Of a DNA stretch of 64,000 nt, positions 50,348 through 58,545 are shown piece by piece. The translations under genes and the position numbers were made by a program. Source of the DNA: CF-118 sp035689345 (lineage in GTDB: Bacteria > Chloroflexota > Dormibacteria > Dormibacterales > Dormibacteraceae). The stretch is from positions 1-64,000 of the forward strand of contig DASSLR010000097.1 of assembly GCA_035689345.1 (NCBI GenBank), given 5' to 3'. Under the pieces are notes generated by a model. That model saw only the letters and a program-made list of their open reading frames with translations, was not told the DNA's origin and searched no databases. How positions within the stretch are numbered: position 1 is the first letter of the stretch; each line of letters opens with the position of its first letter.

Positions 50348-53184
50348 TGCGGTCCTCGGATCAGGGCTTCGCGCGAGCGGCGGTGGCGCTCCTCGGCCTC
50401 GGCCTGGTCGCCACGCAGCTCTGATACGCGCGCCAGCGCGCGCCACGTCCAGCCGGGCAGCTGCCGGTCGCCGAGCTCCTCGGCGACGCGGATCGCGAAG
50501 CGAAGGTCGTCCTCGGCCTCGTCGAGCCTGCCGAGCTCGCGCTTGGCGATGCCCCGCGCCGCGCGCGCGTCGGCCTGCTCCCACCGTGCCCCCAGCTCGG
50601 TGAAGATCGCGATCGCCTGGTCGAACCAGGGCAACGCCTCCTCGCGCCGGCCGAGATCGTCGAACACCCGCGCCTTCTGCACGTAGGTGTTGGCGACGCT
50701 GAACTGATCGCCGCAGTCCTCGGCCAGCTTGCCGGCCTGCTCGATGAGCGCGAGCGAGCCTTCGAGGTCGTGCATCTCGGTGCGGTTGATGGACAGCGCG
50801 GTGAGCGCCCGCACGCGCGCCCAGCTGTCCTCCGGATCCGCCAGCTCCAGGGCTCGCCGCCAGACCTTCTCCGCCTCGTCGAACTGATAGCGGGTCCAGG
50901 GCACCCACCCCTGGAACAGAAGGCTGCGCACGATCGCCCACGGATCGCCCAATCGTTCCGCCGCCTCGAGCGAGCGCTGCAGCAATCGTTCGGCCTTGTC
51001 CACGTCGCCCTCATAGTTGATCGCCACGTCGCCGAGGAACCGAAACGCCATGGCGAGCGCGAATGGGTCGTCCGCGGACTCTCCCACCTCGACAGCACGA
51101 GTGAGCGCCTCCCGCGCGGCCGGATATTCGCTGAGCCAGTAGCGCGCCTCGCCGAGGCCGGCGAGGATGCGCGCCTCGCGCACCGCCCAGCCAGGCTCCG
51201 ACCCGCACATCGTGAGTGCGCGCTCGTACCGGTCCACGGCGGAACGGCTCTCCATGCGCCTCCGGGCGCGATCACCCGACTTCAGGAGCGAGTCGGCAGC
51301 CTCGTCGGGCGCGGAGCGGTCGTTCGGGTCCAGGTCGATCGAGGCCAGGGCCGCGAGGTAGAGGTGGTCGGCCGCCGCCGAGTGGTATCCGGCCTTCGTG
51401 ACATGGGCCGCCACCAGGCGGTGGAGCCGAAGGCGCTCGCGCTTGGGAAGGCTCGCGTATGCGACCTCCTTGAGCATGGAATGCCGCAAGCGCCAGCGGT
51501 GGCCGGGCGGCGCGGTGGGCTCGTCCACCAGCACCTCCGCCTCCTCCAGCTGCTCGAGCTCGCTCGCGGTGGCTTCGGGATCGACCACCGCCAGCTCCTC
51601 GAGGTCGAAGCCATACATGAAGACGGAGATGCGGCGGGCGAGGTCGCGGAGGCGCGGAGGCAGGGCGTCCAGCCTGGCGCCGACGACAGCCTGGACGGTG
51701 GGCGGCACGATGCGGCTCGACGGCGCGGACCCGTCGCCGTCGGTCATCAGCATGCCGGTGGTCTCGATGATGAAGAACGGGTTGCCCCCGGCCCTCCGCG
51801 CGATCTCGTTGGCCTCGCGATCGCTCACCCGCCCGCCGGCGGCGTGGCGGACGAGGTGGACCGATTCGTCGGTCGAGAGCGGATCGAGGCGGATGAGCAC
51901 GGCATTGCTGCTGGACGAACCCCAAGCCGGCCGCTCGTCAAGGAGCTCGCTTCGCGCCAGCGCCAGCACGAGCGCGCGCCGCGGCCCGGACCGGCTCGGC
52001 GAGCCCAGCCTCTCGATCAGGTCGAGCATCGCGGGCCTCAGCGTGTGCGCGTCTTCGAAGACCAGCGCCACCGGGTGATCGCGCGACATGGCGTCGATCA
52101 GGCCAAGGAAGCCGGCCTGCACGTCGTGGACGAACGCGGATTCCTCGCGCCGCTCGCTTCCGATCCCGAACAGCAGCCCAAGCCACTCCGCGACCCGATC
52201 GGGATGTCCCTGCACCTTGCTGTTCTCGACCAGTTCCCGGAGGCAGCGGCGGATGACGTCGGGGGGGTCCGACGCCTCGATGCAGGCGAGATCGCTGACG
52301 ATCGCGAGAAGCGGCGAGAACGTGGTGGTGTCGCCGTAGCCACGCGGCTGCCCGCGCAGCACGCGAACGGACGCGCTCATGCCGGCCGCCAGCTCCTCCA
52401 CGAGGCGCGACTTGCCGATGCCCGGCTCGCCGACGATCGTCACGAGCACCGGCTTGCCGGTGGTGCTCGCCAGGCCGAGGCTCTGACCCAGGATCGCCTG
52501 CTCGCTGACCCGGTTGACGAACGGGATGGTGCGTCGCGTGGACCTCGTGGTCAGGCCTTCGACCGGGAACGCCTCGATGGGCTCGTCGAAGCCCTTGGCC
52601 TTGACCTTCCGCCGGCGGCCGAACGAGACCTTGTTCGTGGTCAGCGTGTGCGCGGTCGGTCCGGCCAGCACCTGGCCGGGCAGGGCCGCGGTCTGCAGGC
52701 GGGCGGCCGCGTTGACCACCGAACCGGTCACCAGCAGCTGGCCTGCCGGGCCGACGCCGGTGGCGGCTTCCCCGGACTCGACGCCCACCCTCACCTGCAG
52801 CTGACCCTCGAGGCCCGAAGCTTCCGCCAGGCGCCGGGCGCGTCCGCGGATGGCGAGGCCGGCGCGCACGGCGCGAAGGGCGTCGTCCTCGTGCACCTGG
52901 GGAAGGCCGAAAACGGCCATCACCGCGTCGCCGATGAACTTCTCGGGCCGGCCGCGCAGAGCCTGCAGCTCTTCGGCGGCGGCATCGAAGAACGCGCCGA
53001 GGACCTCGCGCGACCGCTCGGGGTCCAGGCGCTGGGCGAGCGCGGTGGAGTCGACGATGTCGGCGAAGAGGACGGTGACCATCTTCCGTTCCTCGGTGCC
53101 GAGCATCCCGCCGACGGACGCGCCGCAGCTGGGGCAGAAGCGAGCCCCGGGAGGCAGCGGTCGGCCGCAGACGGGACAGTCCAT
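50344..53184 (-). CDS. Class III nucleotidyl cyclase-AAA-TPR regulator
   Basis: 946 residues in four blocks: an N-terminal zinc ribbon (CPVCGRPLPPGARFCPSCG), a class III adenylate/guanylate cyclase domain (VTVLFADIVDSTALAQRL, KFIGDAVMAVFGLPQ, VTGSVVNAAARLQ), a P-loop ATPase (VGEPGIGKSRLVEEL; Walker B VALVFEDAH), and about eight TPR-like helical repeats. Both metal Asp residues of the cyclase domain are kept, so activity is plausible; ATP versus GTP choice is unclear. This LuxR-like ATPase layout without an HTH is common in soil actinobacteria and relatives. ATG 53184 follows TATCCT by 6 bases. Its stop shares CTAG with the convergent kinase gene. Confidence 0.88.
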   Translation of the reverse strand: MDCPVCGRPLPPGARFCPSCGASVGGMLGTEERKMVTVLFADIVDSTALAQRLDPERSREVLGAFFDAAAEELQALRGRPEKFIGDAVMAVFGLPQVHEDDALRAVRAGLAIRGRARRLAEASGLEGQLQVRVGVESGEAATGVGPAGQLLVTGSVVNAAARLQTAALPGQVLAGPTAHTLTTNKVSFGRRRKVKAKGFDEPIEAFPVEGLTTRSTRRTIPFVNRVSEQAILGQSLGLASTTGKPVLVTIVGEPGIGKSRLVEELAAGMSASVRVLRGQPRGYGDTTTFSPLLAIVSDLACIEASDPPDVIRRCLRELVENSKVQGHPDRVAEWLGLLFGIGSERREESAFVHDVQAGFLGLIDAMSRDHPVALVFEDAHTLRPAMLDLIERLGSPSRSGPRRALVLALARSELLDERPAWGSSSSNAVLIRLDPLSTDESVHLVRHAAGGRVSDREANEIARRAGGNPFFIIETTGMLMTDGDGSAPSSRIVPPTVQAVVGARLDALPPRLRDLARRISVFMYGFDLEELAVVDPEATASELEQLEEAEVLVDEPTAPPGHRWRLRHSMLKEVAYASLPKRERLRLHRLVAAHVTKAGYHSAAADHLYLAALASIDLDPNDRSAPDEAADSLLKSGDRARRRMESRSAVDRYERALTMCGSEPGWAVREARILAGLGEARYWLSEYPAAREALTRAVEVGESADDPFALAMAFRFLGDVAINYEGDVDKAERLLQRSLEAAERLGDPWAIVRSLLFQGWVPWTRYQFDEAEKVWRRALELADPEDSWARVRALTALSINRTEMHDLEGSLALIEQAGKLAEDCGDQFSVANTYVQKARVFDDLGRREEALPWFDQAIAIFTELGARWEQADARAARGIAKRELGRLDEAEDDLRFAIRVAEELGDRQLPGWTWRALARVSELRGDQAEAEERHRRSREALIRGPH

Positions 53185-53190
53185 GGACTG

Positions 53191-53196
53191 AGGATA
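53191..53196 (-). promoter_or_regulatory. -10 box TATCCT for the cyclase gene
   Basis: TATCCT on the minus strand ends 6 bases before ATG 53184. Confidence 0.45.
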
Positions 53197-53232
53197 GAAG
53201 TCGGGTTGTCAGCAGGTTCTTCCGGCGCCGTT

Positions 53233-53238
53233 TATGCT
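53233..53238 (+). promoter_or_regulatory. -10 box TATGCT for the cNMP-binding gene
   Basis: TATGCT ends 6 bases before GTG 53245. With the cyclase box it forms a divergent pair 36 bases apart. Confidence 0.45.
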
Positions 53239-53244
53239 GCACGC

Positions 53245-53688
53245 GTGCCGGACGCCAAGATCAAAGCCTTGAGCCAGGTGCCGCTGTTCGAGGGCTGCTC
53301 ACAGCGTGAGCTCTCGTTCATCGCCAGCCGCACCGACGAGGTGCCCGTGGGCGCCGGCCGCGTGCTGACCCGGCAGGGAAGGCCGGGCAATTCCTTCTAC
53401 GTGATCCTCGACGGCGAGGCCGACGTCGAGATCGACGGGGTGAAGCGCGGCGCGTTGAAGAAGGGCGACTTCTTCGGCGAGATCAGCATGCTCGACCGCG
53501 GCATGGCGACCGCGACCGTCACCACGACGAAGCCGTCGCGGCTCATGGTCATGAGCCACTCTCAGTTTCGCGACGCCGTGAAGGCCAGCGAGTCGATCCT
53601 CGTGAAGGTCCTCGCGGTGATGGGCCGGCGGCTGCGCTCCGACCTCGAAGCCGTGCGCGAAAGCGAGACGAAGAAGAAGAAGCGCTAG
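53245..53688 (+). CDS. Stand-alone cyclic nucleotide-binding protein
   Basis: 147 residues forming one cNMP-binding domain: VPLFEGCSQRELSFIASRT, NSFYVILDGEADVEIDGV, and the phosphate cassette region KKGDFFGEISMLDRGMATAT with the FGE Glu and the Arg. There is no CRP-type HTH; instead the chain ends in a basic KKKKR tail. It should sense cAMP or cGMP and pass the signal by protein contact. The divergent cyclase gene makes a local second-messenger pair likely. It ends 10 bases from convergent E2. Confidence 0.85.
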   Translation: MPDAKIKALSQVPLFEGCSQRELSFIASRTDEVPVGAGRVLTRQGRPGNSFYVILDGEADVEIDGVKRGALKKGDFFGEISMLDRGMATATVTTTKPSRLMVMSHSQFRDAVKASESILVKVLAVMGRRLRSDLEAVRESETKKKKR

Positions 53689-53698
53689 GCCTCCGTCC

Positions 53699-54991
53699 TC
53701 AGCCGGGGACCACCAGCGTGACCGGGTTCTCGAGCAGGCGCTTGACCTCGGCCATGAACTGGGCCGCCGTCTGGCCGTAGAAGACCCGATGGTCGACCGA
53801 CAGGGTCATACGCATGACCTTGCCCGGCACGATCTTCCCGTCCTCGACCACCGGCACGTCCTTGATGGCGCCGACGGCGAGGATGGCCGCCTCGGGCGGG
53901 TTGATGATGGCGACGAACTCGTCGACGCCATACATGCCGAGGTTGGAGATCGAGAAGGTTCCGCCGCTCAGGTCGTGCTCGCCGGGCCTTCCGGAGCGCG
54001 CGCGTTCGATGACCTGGCGCGACTCGATGGAGATCTGGACGAGGTCCTTGCGGTCGACGTCGTGCACGACCGGCACGAGCAGGCCGAGACCCTGGCTCGG
54101 CGGCACCGCGAGGCCGATGTTGATCGACCGCTTGCGCTGAAACCGACCCTCGACCCATGAGGTGTTGACCTCGGGGAACTTGCGCAGGGCCAGCGCGCAC
54201 GCGCGCATGAGCATGTCGGTCATCGTGACCTTCTCGGCGCCGGGGACCGAGTCCTTCAACTGCTGCCGCAGCTTGACGGCCTCGTCCACGCGCGCCTCCA
54301 CCGTCACGTTGAAGTTGGGCACCGTGGACTTCGCCTCGGCCATGCGCTTGGCGATCGTGGCTTGCATGCGCGAAGGCTCGATGACCTCGACCTCAGGGCC
54401 CACCGGCGCGGTGGGTGCGGCGCGGCGCCGCTCCGCCCTCGCGCCACCGGCGGCCGCGAGCACGTCCTCCTTGACGATGCGTCCGTCGGGACCCGTCCCC
54501 GAGATGGCGCGCAGGTCGACGCCCATCTCCTCGGCGACGCGTTTGGCCAGCGGCGACGCTTTGATCTCGGCGCCCCGGGCCGCCTGGCCGTCGCCGCGCG
54601 AGGCCGCCTGCTGGCGGGGAGTGGGGGATGGGGCGGCGGGCGCTGGCGCCGGCTCGGCCGCTTCCTCCTCTTGGGGCTTGGGCTCCGGCTTGGCGGCTTT
54701 CTTCTCGGGCTTGGGGGCCTCTTGTTTCGGAGCTTCCTGTTTGGGCGCAGCCTCGCCGCCGCCGGCGCCGATGCGCGCGATCGGGGCTCCGACCTTTGCC
54801 GGCACGCCCTTCTCGACCAGGATCTCCAGCGTGCCGTCGTCCTCGGCCTCGAGGTCGAACGTCGCCTTGTCCGACTCGACCTCGGCGAGGACGTCGCCCT
54901 TGTGCACCTCGTCGCCGCTGCTCTTCTTCCACTCCACGATGGAGCCCTCCTCCATCGTGTCGGAGAGCTTGGGCATGTTTACGTCAGGCAT
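53699..54991 (-). CDS. pdhC: Pyruvate dehydrogenase E2, dihydrolipoamide acetyltransferase
   Basis: 430 residues: one lipoyl domain with the modified Lys in EVESDKATFDLEAED, a long Ala/Pro/Lys/Glu linker (about 80-150), an E3/E1-binding domain (ASPLAKRVAEEMGVDLRAIS), and the catalytic core with SRMQATIAKRMAEAKSTVPN. The catalytic His is kept in VDHRVFYGQ, but the Asp of the HxxxDG motif is Tyr 405. It transfers the acetyl group to CoA inside the PDH complex. ATG 54991 overlaps the E1beta stop by 8 bases (ATGCCTGA). Confidence 0.92.
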   Translation of the reverse strand: MPDVNMPKLSDTMEEGSIVEWKKSSGDEVHKGDVLAEVESDKATFDLEAEDDGTLEILVEKGVPAKVGAPIARIGAGGGEAAPKQEAPKQEAPKPEKKAAKPEPKPQEEEAAEPAPAPAAPSPTPRQQAASRGDGQAARGAEIKASPLAKRVAEEMGVDLRAISGTGPDGRIVKEDVLAAAGGARAERRRAAPTAPVGPEVEVIEPSRMQATIAKRMAEAKSTVPNFNVTVEARVDEAVKLRQQLKDSVPGAEKVTMTDMLMRACALALRKFPEVNTSWVEGRFQRKRSINIGLAVPPSQGLGLLVPVVHDVDRKDLVQISIESRQVIERARSGRPGEHDLSGGTFSISNLGMYGVDEFVAIINPPEAAILAVGAIKDVPVVEDGKIVPGKVMRMTLSVDHRVFYGQTAAQFMAEVKRLLENPVTLVVPG

Positions 54992-55982
54992 CTGCGCGCT
55001 CTCGCTTGCCCACCGTGTGCCGCACGAGGCGCTTGATGTCCTCGGCGGTCGGGATCGACGCCTTCTCGAGCGGCAGGCTGTAAGGCATCGGCACCTGCGC
55101 GCCGCCGAGCCGCAGGATCGGCGCGTCGAGATAGTCGAAGCATCGCTCCTGGATCCCGGCCGCGAGCTCGGCGGTGGCGCCGTACGTCGACCAGCCCTCC
55201 TCGACCACGACCGCGCGCGACGTGCGCTTCACCGACTCGACGATGGGGTTCCAGTCGATTGGCCGGATGGAGCGGAGGTCGATGACCTCGGCGTCGATGT
55301 CCTCATCCTCGAGCTGCTTCGCCGCTTCGTTGGCGAGCACCGCCATGCGCGACACGCCGACGATGGTCACGTCGGATCCCCGGCGTCGCACGGCGGCCTT
55401 GCCGATCGGCGTCGTGTAGTCGCCCTCCGGTACGGGACCGCGCACGTTGTAGAGGCTCATCGACTCGAGGAACATCACGGGGTTGTCGGAGCGAATGGCC
55501 GACTTCAGCATGCCCTTGGCGTCCTCGGGCGTGGTCGGCGCGACCACGAGCAGCCCTGGGATCAGCCCGTAGAGGACCTCGAAGCTGTGCGAGTGCTGCG
55601 CCGAGAGCTGGTGACCGGCGCCGCCCGGCATGCGGATGACCATCGGCACCTTGGCCTCGCCGCCGAACATGTAGCGGATCTTGGCCGCGTTGTTGACGAT
55701 CTGGTCGAACGCGATCAGCGAGAAGTTGATGGTCATCATCTCGACCACCGGGCGAAGTCCGAGCATGGCCGCGCCGATGGCGGTGCCGACGATGACCTCT
55801 TCGGCGATCGGCGCGTCGACGACGCGCTCCGGCCCAAAGCGATCGAGCAATCCCTCGGTCACGCGATAGGCGCCGCCGAACTTCCCGATGTCCTCACCGA
55901 TGAGGAAGATGGAATCGTCGCGCGCCATCTCCTCCGTGAGCGCTTCGCGCAGGGCGACGCGATACAGCTTGTCGTCAGCCAT
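54984..55982 (-). CDS. pdhB: Pyruvate dehydrogenase E1 beta subunit
   Basis: 332 residues, usual for E1beta. EALTEEMARDDSIFLIGEDI, APIAEEVIVGTAIGAAMLGL, INFSLIAFDQIVNNAAK and VVVEEGWSTYGATAELA match the pyrimidine-side domain and C-terminal transketolase domain. It pairs with E1alpha to decarboxylate pyruvate with thiamine diphosphate; a branched-chain 2-oxoacid substrate cannot be excluded. ATG 55982 overlaps the E1alpha stop by 8 bases, so expression is coupled. Confidence 0.94.
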   Translation of the reverse strand: MADDKLYRVALREALTEEMARDDSIFLIGEDIGKFGGAYRVTEGLLDRFGPERVVDAPIAEEVIVGTAIGAAMLGLRPVVEMMTINFSLIAFDQIVNNAAKIRYMFGGEAKVPMVIRMPGGAGHQLSAQHSHSFEVLYGLIPGLLVVAPTTPEDAKGMLKSAIRSDNPVMFLESMSLYNVRGPVPEGDYTTPIGKAAVRRRGSDVTIVGVSRMAVLANEAAKQLEDEDIDAEVIDLRSIRPIDWNPIVESVKRTSRAVVVEEGWSTYGATAELAAGIQERCFDYLDAPILRLGGAQVPMPYSLPLEKASIPTAEDIKRLVRHTVGKRERADA

Positions 55983-58518
55983 CGAGCCTCGCGCCGTCCT
56001 TCAGCTCCGGCCGGTCTTCCCACTCGCCGGCGTACACGTACCGGTAGAGCTCTTCGGGCTTCGGGTCCGGGCTCTCGTCGGCGAACTTGATGATGTCCTG
56101 GACCTGGTTGTCGATCTCGACGCGAACGTTCTTGAAGTACTCCTCGTCGGCGAGCCCCGCCTTCTCGAGCTCGTGCTCGAACGCGACGATGGGGTCGGCC
56201 TTGCGCCACTTCTCCTTCTCTTCGTTGGAGCGGTACTTGTCCGGGTCGACGACGGAGTGGCCCTTGAAGCGGTAGCACACGGCCTCGATGAAGCGAGGCT
56301 GCGAGTCGGCGCGAGTCTTCTCCACGATCTCGGACGTGCGCAGCATCACCTCGATCAGGTTCATGCCGTCGACCTGGATCGACTCCATGTCGTACGCGCA
56401 CGCCTTCTTGTAGATGTCCGCCACCGCGGACGCGGCCTCGACCGCGGTGCCCATGCCGTAGCGGTTGTTGATGCAGAACCAGACGACCGGCAGCTTGAAG
56501 ACCTTCGAGAAGTTCAGCGACTCGTGAAACGAGCCGATGTTGGTGGCCCCGTCACCGAACATGCAGAACACCACGTCTTTCGCCTTGCGGTAGCGCACCG
56601 CCCATCCCGCGCCGCTGGCGAGCGGAAGGTGACCGCCGACGATTCCGTAGCCGCCCATGAAGCGCAGGTCGGCGTCGAACATGTGCATCGAGCCACCGCG
56701 GCCGTGCGAGGTCCCGGTCTCCTTGCCGAACAGCTCGGCCATCACGGCCTTCGGGTCGACGCCGCGCGCGATGGCGTGCCCGTGCTCGCGGTAGCTCGTG
56801 AAGATGTAGTCGTTCGGCTTCAGCGCTGAGATCCCGCCGACGACGGTGGCCTCCTCGCCGATGTTGAGGTGGCAGTAGCCGCCGATCTTCGCTTTCGTGT
56901 ACTGCTCCTGGGCGCGCTCCTCGAAACGGCGGATCAGCTGCATCTCGCGATGCAGGCGCAGCAACTGGTCTTTGTTGTCCTTGCTCAGCTCCAGCGCCTT
57001 GGGCGACACGTCGACAGCGGCCACAACTACAGGATTATTCGACTTCACCTCCCCATCGTGTGGGGAGGACGGCTGCGCAGCAGCCGGGTGGGGCGTGGGG
57101 GACTGGGATGGGGGAGCAGAAGCGGCTCTTCTATTAGCGATGTGTATCGCTCGCCCCTGCGCCGCGAGCGCCGCCTCCATGAGCGACTCGGGCAGCGTCG
57201 GATGGGCATGGATCGTCAGGTCGAGCTGCTCGAGCGTGATCCCGTTCTGGATCGCGAGCGTGGCCTCGGCGATGAGGTCGGTCGCACGCGGACCGATGAT
57301 GTGCGCGCCGAGGATCTTGCCCGAAGAAGCCTCGGCGATCACCTTGGCGAAGCCCTCGCTCTGACCCAGCGTGAGCGCTCGTCCGGACGCGACAAAAGGA
57401 AACTTGCCGATGCGCACCTCGATCCCTTTCTCTTTCGCGTCCTTCTCGCCAAGCCCGACGTGCGCGATCTCGGGGTCGGTGTAAATGCAATTCGGCGCGG
57501 CGTGATAGTCGGGCACGCGGTTCGCGTGGCCGGCGATGTTCTCGACCGCGCACACGCCCTCGTACGACGCGACGTGCGCGAGCATGATGCCGCCGATCAC
57601 GTCCCCGATCGCCCAAACATGGTCGGCGGTCGTGCGCAGGTGCTGGTCGACGACCACGCGGCCGCGCTCCAGCTTGACTCCGGCCTCCTCGGCGCCGAGT
57701 CCCTCGGTGTAAGGCGAGCGGCCCACCGCGAGCAGCACCTGGTCGGCGTCGACCGCGCCGCCCTCGCCGCCGGCTGAGAACTGCACCTGCAGACCGCCCT
57801 TGCCCTTCGTCACCTGGGTCACCTTGGCGTTGGTCTGGATGACGCCGCCCAGGCCGGTGAGGTGCTTCGTGTAGGCCGCGACCAGGTCGCCGTCGACCAT
57901 CGGCAGAACCTGCGGCAGCATCTCCAGCACCGTGACCTTCGCGCCGAGGGCGGCGAACATCGCCGCGAACTCCATCCCGACCACGCCGCCGCCGATCACC
58001 GCCAGCCGGGCGGGCACCTCCTTCAGCTCGAGGATGCGGTCGGAGTCGATGGTCAGCTCGGCGCCTTGCAAAGGAATGCGCGAGACCGCCGACCCGGTGG
58101 CGATGACGATGTCGGCGGCGCTGATCGTCTCCTCGCCGATCGCGATCTTGCCGCCGCCGGCCAGCCGCGCCGCGCCACGGAGCGACGTGACGCCGCCCGC
58201 CTTGAGGAGGCCCTCGACGCCCTTGACCAGCTGGTCGACGACCTGGGTCTTGCGCTTCTGCGCCGCCATCCAGTCGAACCCGATGTTGTCGGCGACGAGG
58301 CCGAACCTCTCGCCGTCCTTGGCCAGCGAGTACAGCTCGGTCGACTGCAGCAGCGCCTTGGTCGGAATGCAGCCTCGCACGAGGCACGTGCCGCCCATGC
58401 GGTCCTTCTCCACGATCGCGGTCGCCGCACCCAGCTGAGCGGCCCGGAGCGCGGCCACGTAGCCGCCAGGACCGCCGCCGATCACGACAACGTCAAACGA
58501 GCCAGCCATCGCCCCCAT
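55975..58518 (-). CDS. E3-E1alpha in one frame: lipoamide dehydrogenase joined to pyruvate dehydrogenase E1 alpha
   Basis: One uninterrupted 847-codon frame. Residues 1-465 are dihydrolipoamide dehydrogenase: VVVIGGGPGGYVAALRAAQL, the redox pair GGTCLVRGCIPTKALL, the second Rossmann motif VIGGGVVGMEF and the active-site IHAHPTLPESL. Residues 466-498 are a linker partly encoded by a palindromic element (57046-57090). Residues 499-847 are E1alpha with REHGHAIARGVDPKAVM, GDGATNIGSFHESLNFS (thiamine diphosphate) and YRFKGHSVVDPDKYRS. GTG 57024 at codon 499, with AATAAT 9 bases upstream, could start a separate 349-residue E1alpha. ATG 58509 is an alternative E3 start. Confidence 0.85.
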   Translation of the reverse strand: MGAMAGSFDVVVIGGGPGGYVAALRAAQLGAATAIVEKDRMGGTCLVRGCIPTKALLQSTELYSLAKDGERFGLVADNIGFDWMAAQKRKTQVVDQLVKGVEGLLKAGGVTSLRGAARLAGGGKIAIGEETISAADIVIATGSAVSRIPLQGAELTIDSDRILELKEVPARLAVIGGGVVGMEFAAMFAALGAKVTVLEMLPQVLPMVDGDLVAAYTKHLTGLGGVIQTNAKVTQVTKGKGGLQVQFSAGGEGGAVDADQVLLAVGRSPYTEGLGAEEAGVKLERGRVVVDQHLRTTADHVWAIGDVIGGIMLAHVASYEGVCAVENIAGHANRVPDYHAAPNCIYTDPEIAHVGLGEKDAKEKGIEVRIGKFPFVASGRALTLGQSEGFAKVIAEASSGKILGAHIIGPRATDLIAEATLAIQNGITLEQLDLTIHAHPTLPESLMEAALAAQGRAIHIANRRAASAPPSQSPTPHPAAAQPSSPHDGEVKSNNPVVVAAVDVSPKALELSKDNKDQLLRLHREMQLIRRFEERAQEQYTKAKIGGYCHLNIGEEATVVGGISALKPNDYIFTSYREHGHAIARGVDPKAVMAELFGKETGTSHGRGGSMHMFDADLRFMGGYGIVGGHLPLASGAGWAVRYRKAKDVVFCMFGDGATNIGSFHESLNFSKVFKLPVVWFCINNRYGMGTAVEAASAVADIYKKACAYDMESIQVDGMNLIEVMLRTSEIVEKTRADSQPRFIEAVCYRFKGHSVVDPDKYRSNEEKEKWRKADPIVAFEHELEKAGLADEEYFKNVRVEIDNQVQDIIKFADESPDPKPEELYRYVYAGEWEDRPELKDGARLDG
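57034..57039 (-). promoter_or_regulatory. Internal -10 box AATAAT before E1alpha
   Basis: AATAAT on the minus strand ends 9 bases before GTG 57024, in frame with E1alpha. It matches TATAAT at five of six positions and the window's usual start spacing. Confidence 0.4.
57046..57090. repeat. REP-like double palindrome in the E3-E1alpha linker
   Basis: Stem one is CCTCCCCA (57048-57055) with TGGGGAGG (57061-57068); stem two is GGCTG (57071-57075) with CAGCC (57081-57085). GGGTGGGG follows. The layout is that of dispersed intergenic REP elements, yet it is translated here as an Ala/Pro/Ser linker. Confidence 0.55.
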
Positions 58519-58539
58519 CTATACGAGTCATCGAGCCTG

Positions 58540-58545
58540 ATTATG
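58540..58545 (-). promoter_or_regulatory. -10 box CATAAT for the PDH operon
   Basis: CATAAT on the minus strand lies 21 bases before ATG 58518 and overlaps the TAA stop of the RDD gene (58541-58543). Confidence 0.4.

Noticed and set aside
48986..50941. 651-codon minus-strand frame
   Set aside because: It runs antisense to the histidine kinase and then out of frame through the cyclase gene; no domain is visible.
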